Shown here piece by piece: positions 1 to 5,811 of a stretch of DNA of 12,433 bases; position 1 is the first letter of the stretch; every line of letters begins with the position of its first letter. The position numbers and the translations under genes are program-made. Source of the DNA: JASJBU01 sp965372385 (GTDB taxonomy: Bacteria > Pseudomonadota > Gammaproteobacteria > Chromatiales > Chromatiaceae); contig CBDVCD010000078.1 of NCBI GenBank assembly GCA_965372385.1, forward strand, positions 1-12,433, written 5' to 3'. The notes under the pieces are model-generated. The model had not been told where the DNA came from. It saw nothing but the letters and a program-made list of their open reading frames with translations, and did not search any database.

Positions 1-117
1 GCAATCTACCTCGTAGCGTGGTTCACCCAGCAGGTGAGTCGGTCTATCGAACAAAATGCACTTGAATTCAACTCGTTGCTAGTAGATTGGAGTGGTCAAC
101 TGCGGAATCTAGGTTGA
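1..117 (+). CDS. possible 3' end of an unidentified gene, cut by the left window edge
   Basis: Plus-strand frame 1 is open from the first base to a TGA at 115–117 and gives 38 residues, beginning AIYLVAWFTQQ and ending DWSGQLRNLG. The other five frames each contain at least one stop within the first 130 bases. If real, this gene converges on the TPR gene, with 13 bases between the two stops. I do not recognise the family. An open frame of 38 codons can arise by chance, so this is only a candidate, and the sequence left of the window would decide it. Confidence 0.3.
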   Translation, partial: AIYLVAWFTQQVSRSIEQNALEFNSLLVDWSGQLRNLG

Positions 118-130
118 AGCGCGGAATATT

Positions 131-1357
131 TTACTCCTGTCTTTGCAGGAAGCTGAGCCACTGTTCCGCTGCATTACGTGTTTTTTCGAATTTCCTGGCC
201 TCGGAAAACGCGGAAATCGCGCGCTCCGGAGAGCTTCCTTCATAGCAGGCTATACCCAACAGCAGCCAGGCCTGGTGCATTTTCTCCACACTGGGTTGTT
301 GCTTACTCAGGAACTCACGCAGGGTCTTTTCCGCTGCGTCCCAGCGGTTTGATTCAAGGTAGAGTTGGGCCAGGCGGAGACTCAGGTCGGGATCAACGCG
401 AAGCAGCGCAGCCTGTTCCAGCGCTGCAATCGTCTTATCCATCTCCCTGGCCTGTTGCCAGGCGTTGGCTAGCTGCTCCCAGGTCTTGCTGTTTGATTTG
501 ATGCGGCTGCTCTTCAGCTCCTTTTCGAGCAGCTGTGCCGCCTTATACGGGGCGTTGCGCTGGACATAGAGCTGGGCCAGGTTCAGCAGATCCCGTTCGG
601 ATTCGAGATGGCCGTTCAGATAGGCGAGCTCCATCACCGCGAGCGCGGCGCTGTAGTGTTGCTGCATCAATTCGATGCCGGCGAGCTGACGCCAGTAATC
701 GTGCCGATCCGGGAACAGCTTCAACATCTTGTGCAGCAGTTTGCCGCACTGGGAATAATCCTCGAGTTCGTGATAGACGCCAAGCAGGCTCTGATACCAG
801 CTCTCGTTGGGTTCCATGCTCAGTTCGATGGCTTTGCTGAGGGGCTTGATGGCCTCTTTATACTGTTCCTGTTGCAGGTGGGCACTGCCCAGCATCACAT
901 AAGCCTCCGTCTTTGGCGACTCGGCGTGTTGGAACCATTGGGTGAGCAGTTCGACGGCCGCTGCAAAGCTCTCGGTTGCCATATGGAGTTGGGCCAGGTT
1001 GTAGCGTCCCCGTTGTTGTGCGTCTGCGGGAAGGGCTGTCAGGTCGAGGCTGCGCTTCAGATAGGGAATGGCCGTTGGGTAGTCATTCAGTTCGATATGG
1101 GCGTGGGCGAGGGATTGCAATGCAATGGCCTGTTCATAAGGCCGCCTGGTTGTCTCGGTCACCAGTTTTTCCAGTCGTTTCACCGCCTGATCAGACTTGC
1201 CGGCATCGAGCCACTCCTGGGTTGTTTCCAGCACCTGATAGGTTTTTCGCGAGAGGGTCTGCTGCTCTGCCGCCTGCAGAGTGAAACAGCAGTCGACCAG
1301 TATCAGTAGGGTGATCAGGAGCAGTTCAGGGCGTTGAACCCGGCAGTGATCTCTCAT
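131..1357 (-). CDS. secreted tetratricopeptide-repeat protein of a TonB2-type operon
   Basis: This 408-residue protein starts with a hydrophobic signal-like segment (about residues 10–30, ending near LQAA) and is otherwise helical repeats. About nine TPR-like units can be read, for example LAHAHIELNDYPTAIPYL (about 85–105), LGSAHLQQEQYKEAIKPL, LAQLYVQRNAPYKAAQLL and LAQLYLESNRWDAAEKTL. It therefore probably acts as a periplasmic protein-interaction scaffold. Its ATG overlaps the tonB stop by four bases (ATGA), which points to coupled translation as the last gene of the operon. TPR proteins commonly accompany ttpC–exbB–exbD–tonB sets in gammaproteobacteria, where they are thought to help the Ton complex engage receptors. 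The precise partner here is inference. The cysteines near residue 23 do not make a good lipobox. Confidence 0.85.
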   Translation of the reverse strand: MRDHCRVQRPELLLITLLILVDCCFTLQAAEQQTLSRKTYQVLETTQEWLDAGKSDQAVKRLEKLVTETTRRPYEQAIALQSLAHAHIELNDYPTAIPYLKRSLDLTALPADAQQRGRYNLAQLHMATESFAAAVELLTQWFQHAESPKTEAYVMLGSAHLQQEQYKEAIKPLSKAIELSMEPNESWYQSLLGVYHELEDYSQCGKLLHKMLKLFPDRHDYWRQLAGIELMQQHYSAALAVMELAYLNGHLESERDLLNLAQLYVQRNAPYKAAQLLEKELKSSRIKSNSKTWEQLANAWQQAREMDKTIAALEQAALLRVDPDLSLRLAQLYLESNRWDAAEKTLREFLSKQQPSVEKMHQAWLLLGIACYEGSSPERAISAFSEARKFEKTRNAAEQWLSFLQRQE

Positions 1358-1992
1358 TTTCTTTTCCTGTCGAGTTGGAAATTAACCACCTGTTCGGCAC
1401 GTACCGAGACCGGTTTTCCCTCCTGGATGCGAGGTTTGAATTTCCACTTCAATACGGCCTGGATCGCCGCGTGATCGAATATGCCTTCCGGTTCGGATTC
1501 CACCACCACCACATCCTTCACCGTTCCTTGCTCGGTGATCAGCAGGGAGACCTTGACCCAGCCCTCGATACCTCTTCTTTGCGCCCGGTAGGGATACTGG
1601 GGCGGCAGGCGGGAGATGGCCATGAAATCCCGGTCGGGTGGCCCCTGACGGACCGGGCCGATATAGGGCCCATCGATCGCCATGGGGATATCCGGGACGG
1701 AAAAGGTGATATTCGGTGCCTGGATCGCTGGCCGGGCAACATCCACTTGCTGCAGTTCCGGTTTTGCGGGCGGGCGTTCCTCCGGCTCGGGTTCCGGTTC
1801 CGGTTGGGGGCGTTGCCGTAGCCGGGTCTCGCTGTCACGTTTGAGCCGGACGAACTCCATCACGGGCCGTTGCCGGTCCGTCTGCAGATCCACGGTTTTA
1901 TGCATCAGCATCCACTGCATGGTCCACAGCAGTCCGCCAGAGATGGCAAGGCCTGCCAACAGGGAAAACAGGATGCGGGGCAGATGGTGCAT
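1354..1992 (-). CDS. tonB: TonB family energy transducer
   Basis: TonB spans the periplasm and passes proton-motive-force energy from ExbB/ExbD to outer-membrane receptors. From the chosen ATG the protein has 212 residues. It has an N-terminal signal-anchor (about 5–30, ending LLWTMQWML), a Pro/Glu linker (about 60–78, PQPEPEPEPEERPP) and a TonB C-terminal domain (about 123–208). That domain includes the YP element (PPQYPYRAQRRGIEGWVKV) and the conserved LKWKFKP segment. The frame is open further upstream into exbD. An ATG at 2016 would add eight residues, but the shorter start fits the TonB2-type N-terminus better. Neither start has a strong ribosome-binding site. The gene begins 10 bases after the exbD stop, and its stop overlaps the next start. 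The linker is short for TonB, as is usual in TonB2-type proteins. Confidence 0.93.
   Translation of the reverse strand: MHHLPRILFSLLAGLAISGGLLWTMQWMLMHKTVDLQTDRQRPVMEFVRLKRDSETRLRQRPQPEPEPEPEERPPAKPELQQVDVARPAIQAPNITFSVPDIPMAIDGPYIGPVRQGPPDRDFMAISRLPPQYPYRAQRRGIEGWVKVSLLITEQGTVKDVVVVESEPEGIFDHAAIQAVLKWKFKPRIQEGKPVSVRAEQVVNFQLDRKRK
1781..1806. repeat. short hexamer repeat in the tonB linker
   Basis: About four imperfect copies of a six-base unit (TCCGGT and variants TCCGGC, TCGGGT) lie head to tail. On the minus strand they encode the Pro-Glu dipeptides of the TonB periplasmic linker. Six-base units keep the frame, so replication slippage would change linker length without inactivating the gene. 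The tract is short. Confidence 0.5.
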
Positions 1993-2002
1993 GTTTGGGC
2001 GT

Positions 2003-2413
2003 TTAGCCGCCGTCATCCGCGGCGATGGCCACGTTGGTGATGCCAGCCAGGCGAACCTGGTCCATGACCCGCACCAGCAGACCGATCTGGGCCGCCCGGT
2101 CACCCTGGATCACTACCTGGCCCTCGGGGAACTCGGCCCGCAGCCGCTCGATATTGGCGCGGACCGACCGCACGTCAACGCTTCTGCCCTCGATCCAGAT
2201 CTCTCCATTGGGCCGAATGGCAATCAGGATATTGGCCTGCTCCTGTTGCTGAGCGGTCTCGGCGCTGGGTCGATTGATCTCCACCCCGGACTCCTTGACG
2301 AAGGAGGTGGTTACCACGAAGAAGATCAGCATGATGAAGACCACATCCAGCATCGGGGTCAGATTGATGTCGGAGTCGGCGCTGCCGCTGTTGTCACTGC
2401 GATGTCGTCGCAT
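2003..2413 (-). CDS. exbD: ExbD biopolymer transport protein
   Basis: ExbD is an inner-membrane protein whose single helix sits inside the ExbB channel and relays protons. The 136-residue sequence is standard for the family. It has a short basic N-terminus, the signature DINLTPMLDVVFIMLIFF (about 15–32) with the essential aspartate at D23, and then a periplasmic domain. It starts 18 bases after the exbB stop and ends 10 bases before the preferred tonB start, inside the operon. The spacer before the ATG has no strong Shine-Dalgarno sequence. The sequence looks intact. Confidence 0.95.
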   Translation of the reverse strand: MRRHRSDNSGSADSDINLTPMLDVVFIMLIFFVVTTSFVKESGVEINRPSAETAQQQEQANILIAIRPNGEIWIEGRSVDVRSVRANIERLRAEFPEGQVVIQGDRAAQIGLLVRVMDQVRLAGITNVAIAADDGG

Positions 2414-2431
2414 ATTGTTAACCCGTATTTT

Positions 2432-2947
2432 TCATGCAATGGTCAGATGGTCGGCCAGCCGCGCCAGCCGCTGTCTGATTTCCCGCTGCAGCCCCACCCT
2501 GAAGTAGAGCCCGGGAATGGCCACCATCATGCCCGCCATGGTGGGGATGGTGGCCTTGGATATACCCGACGCCATGGCGCGCGCGTTACCGGTGCCGAGC
2601 ACTGCGATGATGTCGAATACCTCCATCATGCCGGTGACCGTGCCCAGCAGCCCGAGCAGGGGACAGAGCGTAACCAGTACCTTGATCAGGGGCAGGGTGC
2701 AGTTGAGGCGCGCGGCGGTATCCGAGATCAACGCTTCGCGGATGCGCAGGGCATGCCAGGAGTGTCGGTCGCGGCGATCCACCCAGCTTGCCACATCGCT
2801 GGCTGCCTGGCTGGAGAACTCACGCCGGAAATACCAGTAACGTTCCACGATCAGGGCACCAAGCAGGATCGCGGTGAGACCGATGATCCATAACACCGGG
2901 CCGCCGGTATCGAGAAAACGCCGGATAGCTTCGATGATCTCCAGCAT
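2432..2947 (-). CDS. exbB: ExbB/TolQ-family proton channel (short ExbB)
   Basis: This is an inner-membrane stator subunit that forms the proton channel with ExbD. Three membrane segments are visible in 171 residues: about 17–38 (VLWIIGLTAILLGALIVE), 83–112 (containing CPLLGLLGTVTGMM) and 128–150 (SGISKATIPTMAGMMVAIPG). The GLLGTVTGM block is the hallmark of the MotA/TolQ/ExbB family. The protein is short compared with E. coli ExbB (about 244 residues), as expected for ExbB2-type proteins that work with TtpC. The ATG directly follows the stop codon of the upstream ttpC-like gene with no gap, so translation is probably coupled. Confidence 0.94.
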   Translation of the reverse strand: MLEIIEAIRRFLDTGGPVLWIIGLTAILLGALIVERYWYFRREFSSQAASDVASWVDRRDRHSWHALRIREALISDTAARLNCTLPLIKVLVTLCPLLGLLGTVTGMMEVFDIIAVLGTGNARAMASGISKATIPTMAGMMVAIPGLYFRVGLQREIRQRLARLADHLTIA

Positions 2948-4288
2948 CTAGTCCTGCTCCCGCTGCATGGCCATCAGGCCGGCGGACTGTTCGTCCAGGA
3001 TCTGTACCAGGGCGCGGCTGCGGGTCGCCACCAGGGTGTGCAGAAACAACAGTGGGATGGCGACGATCAGGCCCAGGGCGGTAGTGACCAGGGCCTGAGA
3101 GATGCCGTTGGCCATCAGCTTGGGATCCCCAGTGCCGAACAGGCTGATGGACTGGAAGGTGATGATCATGCCCACCACGGTGCCCAGCAGTCCCAGCAGG
3201 GGGGCGATACCGGCCAGCAGCTTGATCAGGCCCTCGCCGCGGGTGAGCCTTGGGGTCTCCCGTATGATCGCCTCGTCGATCTGCAGCTCCAGATTCACCG
3301 GATTGACGGATGAGTTTTCGTTGGAGAGCTTCAGGATGCGCCCCAGGGGATTCTTTTCTGACGGGCTGGCGAGATTGTCCAGCTGGCGGCGGATGGCTCC
3401 GCCCACCCAGGCGATATACACCAGCCGGAAGATCACCAGCAGCAGGCCGAACGCCCCCAGGGTGAGGATCACATAGCCGATGATACCGCCCTGCTGCAGT
3501 CGTTCCATCAGGCTGGGTGTCTCCACCAGCAGGCCAAGCAGTACACCGCGGGTCGGGTCCAGCGCCAGTTCGGCCTGGCCCCGGGTGGCGGAGCTGAGAC
3601 TGGCGGCTGACTCACGGTCAGTACTGGAGGGTTGCCTTGCCAGCACCACGAAGCGGCTGGTCTCCGGCTGGTACTTGAGGTAGCGGTCTCCCTGCAGGGT
3701 GTTGAAGAGGCCGACCCGAACCACCTCCTGTTGGCGGGTAATCCCGTCGGTATCAGTTACCTTGGCGGGAAAGCGCACCACCCGGCCGGATTCCACGATC
3801 TCCTGCTGGACCAGCAGCCAGAGGCGCTCAAGCTCGGTGATGTCAGGCAGTTTCTTGCTCTCGCCGAGGATGGTGAACCACTCCGCCCGGTCCGGATACT
3901 GGGCCGATACCGATGATTCATGGATAAAGGCCGCCAGATCCTTCGAAGTCTGCCGCACCGTACCGAAGACCTCCCCCAGATCCCCGGTGCGCTGTTTCAG
4001 TTCGGTCTCGAGTCCGGCAAGCTCGGCCTCGTTGGCCTCGAAGGATTGCTTGAGGGTCTTGCCCCGTTCCCGCTCCACAGCCAACGTCTCCCGTAGCTGT
4101 TCAAGCAGCTGCTTCTGGTCGGCGTGGGCCGCCAGAAAGGTCTGTTCCCGTTCCTGGCGAATGGCCGCGTCACGCTGCTGAGCCTCCTGGACCTGACGCA
4201 GCAGCTGGTCCAGATGGGTGGGATGTTCCGCCAGGGCAATGCCTGACCAGAGCAGTCCGAGCAGCAATATCAGCGCACGGGATTTCAT
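2948..4288 (-). CDS. ttpC: TtpC-like MotA/TolQ/ExbB family protein with periplasmic coiled-coil extension
   Basis: The protein has 446 residues. A signal peptide (1–20, ending SGIALA) is followed by a long charged, probably coiled-coil segment (about 25–120) and a mixed domain to about 260. A C-terminal MotA/TolQ/ExbB module comes last, with membrane segments at about 268–293, 353–383 and 396–421, including IAPLLGLLGTVVGMIITF. This layout matches TtpC, described in Vibrio as an extra component needed by the TonB2 system. The gene is second in the operon: its ATG overlaps the stop of the DUF3450 gene by four bases, and its stop abuts exbB. It probably sits in the inner membrane with the N-terminal extension reaching into the periplasm. 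The family is clear. The symbol is assigned from architecture and gene order. Confidence 0.88.
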   Translation of the reverse strand: MKSRALILLLGLLWSGIALAEHPTHLDQLLRQVQEAQQRDAAIRQEREQTFLAAHADQKQLLEQLRETLAVERERGKTLKQSFEANEAELAGLETELKQRTGDLGEVFGTVRQTSKDLAAFIHESSVSAQYPDRAEWFTILGESKKLPDITELERLWLLVQQEIVESGRVVRFPAKVTDTDGITRQQEVVRVGLFNTLQGDRYLKYQPETSRFVVLARQPSSTDRESAASLSSATRGQAELALDPTRGVLLGLLVETPSLMERLQQGGIIGYVILTLGAFGLLLVIFRLVYIAWVGGAIRRQLDNLASPSEKNPLGRILKLSNENSSVNPVNLELQIDEAIIRETPRLTRGEGLIKLLAGIAPLLGLLGTVVGMIITFQSISLFGTGDPKLMANGISQALVTTALGLIVAIPLLFLHTLVATRSRALVQILDEQSAGLMAMQREQD

Positions 4289-5094
4289 GGTCTGACCTCC
4301 TGTGGGGCCGCAACCGGCAGGCGCAGCAGATCCGGTGCCGCCTGTTTACGGGCGATGCGCAGTCCGTTGCGGATTGGCAGATTGTAGCGGGCGGGGAGGG
4401 GCTTCCAGTCGCCGCTGATGGTATCCCAATGCCCCACTTCTCTCCGGTCCAACGTCAGGTAGTAGAGCCCGACCCGACCGATACGCAGGAAGTCGACGGT
4501 ACGGGTTTTATCGTCCGTCCGCAGTTCGCCCCGGCTGGCTTCGATGGTGCGACTGTACTCCAACTCGATCTGGTAGGCCTCCAGCACCCGACGGTATTTC
4601 TCTCCAATACTGATGTCCGCCCGGTCCATCAAGCCTTTGAGCTGCTTGATGCGCAGGCTGCGTTCCTCAGGCAGGAAGGGCTGGTCGATCTGAACGAATT
4701 CATCCAGCCACTCCAGCATGCGCAGCATCAGGGGCACGATCTCCCGCTGGGTCATGTCCAGATCCTGCATCTGTTTCTGGATTGATGTTTTCTCCGCCTT
4801 TTGGGATTCCACCAGACGCCGCAACTGATCGTCATAGACAGTGAGTACCTCCAGTTCCCGGCTGAGGCGCTGATACTCCTCCAGCATGGCCTTGGTCTCG
4901 TCATCCAGCTTGTTGATGCGCTGCTGAACCCTGGCCTCTTGTCGGGTGTTGTCGATACTGGCGTCGATGGAACGGGACAACGGATCCTTGGCCGCCAGTG
5001 AGGTGTTGTGGAAGATACCGAAGCCAATGGTCAGAAACAGATTGCACCAGAGAAGTGGTCTGAGTGTTTTTCGAAAAGGTCTTTGTTTGTTCAT
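4285..5094 (-). CDS. DUF3450 family secreted coiled-coil protein
   Basis: This is the first gene of the Ton operon, with 269 residues. A basic N-terminus and hydrophobic stretch (about 12–35, ending NTSLAA) form a probable signal peptide. The next segment, about 45–120, is rich in charged residues, Leu and Gln in a coiled-coil pattern (for example RINKLDDETKAMLEEYQRL). The remainder is a mixed domain, with RVGLYYLTLD at about 205–214. Size, architecture and position directly before a ttpC-like gene fit DUF3450. The biochemical role of that family is not established, and a periplasmic accessory role in the Ton complex is inferred. No good Shine-Dalgarno sequence precedes the ATG, but a perfect TATAAT lies about 31 bases upstream. 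Confidence 0.85.
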   Translation of the reverse strand: MNKQRPFRKTLRPLLWCNLFLTIGFGIFHNTSLAAKDPLSRSIDASIDNTRQEARVQQRINKLDDETKAMLEEYQRLSRELEVLTVYDDQLRRLVESQKAEKTSIQKQMQDLDMTQREIVPLMLRMLEWLDEFVQIDQPFLPEERSLRIKQLKGLMDRADISIGEKYRRVLEAYQIELEYSRTIEASRGELRTDDKTRTVDFLRIGRVGLYYLTLDRREVGHWDTISGDWKPLPARYNLPIRNGLRIARKQAAPDLLRLPVAAPQEVRP

Positions 5095-5124
5095 TATTAA
5101 ATCAGCAGCTACTGGGGGATGGGA

Positions 5125-5130
5125 ATTATA
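5125..5130 (-). promoter_or_regulatory. candidate -10 box for the Ton operon
   Basis: The minus strand carries a perfect TATAAT hexamer about 31 bases before the DUF3450 start codon. No good TTGACA-like hexamer is found 16–18 bases further upstream, so this would be a weak or activator-dependent sigma70 promoter. I looked for a Fur-box-like palindrome, common at ton genes, and saw none convincing. Confidence 0.35.
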
Positions 5131-5239
5131 ACGGACTGTTAACGGCAGGTTTACCCCGTAACTATTTTTCCAGGAATTTTCTGCTCAGCATGCCGCTTTC
5201 GGCAGTAAGTTAGGCGTCTTTTTGACCCCAGACCTGAGA

Positions 5240-5320
5240 TTATCCTGGCACAATCCGTCCCAGGGCAGTGCCTATGCCCATTAAGATCAGCAGGCCGAGT
5301 CGATAGGATTGCCGTTGCAT
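5240..5320 (-). CDS. 26-residue putative membrane microprotein
   Basis: This small ORF has an AGGAGG Shine-Dalgarno sequence six bases before its ATG, among the strongest ribosome-binding sites in the window. It ends at TAA (5242–5240). The product begins MQRQSYRLGLLILMG and ends ALGRIVPG: a basic N-terminus followed by one hydrophobic stretch (about residues 8–20), like a tiny single-helix membrane protein. The Shine-Dalgarno sequence overlaps the stop codon of the receptor remnant, so the ORF was probably the next cistron after that receptor. It lies about 145 bases before the DUF3450 gene. I do not recognise it. It could be a true microprotein or the N-terminal stump of a longer gene truncated by the local rearrangement. 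Confidence 0.45.
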   Translation of the reverse strand: MQRQSYRLGLLILMGIGTALGRIVPG

Positions 5321-5331
5321 GACAGGCCTCC

Positions 5332-5809
5332 TCAGAAATTGTCGGTGTAGGAGAGCATGGCGGTACGGGGGGCACCGGCACAGTAGGTCTTGACCCCGCT
5401 GGTGTTCTTCTTCACCTCCGTGGCATAGCGCTTGTCGGTGAGGTTCTCCACGTTGAGTGCGAGGGAGTGACGGCCGGTCTCATAGCCCAGCATCAGGCTG
5501 GTGAGGAACGCGTAACCCTTATACTTCTCGGTATTGGCGTTATCCATGTAGTAACTGCCCCAGGTGTCCGCCTGCAGAGGCGCCTTGAAACCGGAGGGGT
5601 GATGATAACCGGTGGAGAGGCTGTACTGATTTCTTGGGATAGAGGGGATCTGGTTGCCGGAACGGTCATCCGGGATCTGATCACGGCCAACTCGAACCAG
5701 TTCTTCGCTGGTGGATTGACTTTCGATTCAGCACAGCCAGAAATTTATTTGGCCTGCCTCTGCGGTCAACCACAAACCTAACAAGAGACGGTAACGCAAA
5801 TTGAAACAT
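5332..5809 (-). pseudogene. remnant of a TonB-dependent outer-membrane receptor
   Basis: From 5727 to 5332 the minus strand encodes 131 residues that look like the end of a TonB-dependent receptor barrel. They include SGNQIPSIPRNQYSLSTGY, then LALNVENLTDKRYATEV (the NLTDKRY element near receptor C-termini), then GAPRTAML and a terminal phenylalanine. This frame has an in-frame TGA at 5730–5728, so it cannot be read from further upstream. At 5809 there is an ATG with AGGAGA seven bases before it. Its own frame stops after 42 codons, but shifting one base after about eight codons gives LLGLWLTAEAGQ, which would make a plausible signal peptide with MFQFALPS. The reading I prefer is a receptor gene that kept its start and its end but lost most of its middle (family length about 600–750 residues) and took point lesions. 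The C-terminal identity is solid; the N-terminal part is inference. Confidence 0.7.
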
Positions 5810-5811
5810 CT

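Noticed and set aside
608..1309. A 233-codon plus-strand ORF
   Set aside because: It lies wholly antisense to the TPR gene, whose repeats are clear, and has no ribosome-binding site or recognisable domain.
1682..2893. A long plus-strand ORF (403 codons) opposite tonB, exbD and exbB
   Set aside because: It runs antisense through three well-recognised genes, is rich in His, Asp and Gly as expected of the complement of high-GC coding DNA, and shows no domain.
5191..5204. TGCCG/CGGCA hairpin with a four-base loop upstream of the Ton operon
   Set aside because: It has five base pairs and no T-run, so it is not supported as a terminator or attenuator.
5095..5239. A Fur box upstream of the Ton operon
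   Set aside because: The AT-rich stretch near the start does not match the GATAATGATAATCATTATC-type palindrome in a convincing number of positions.
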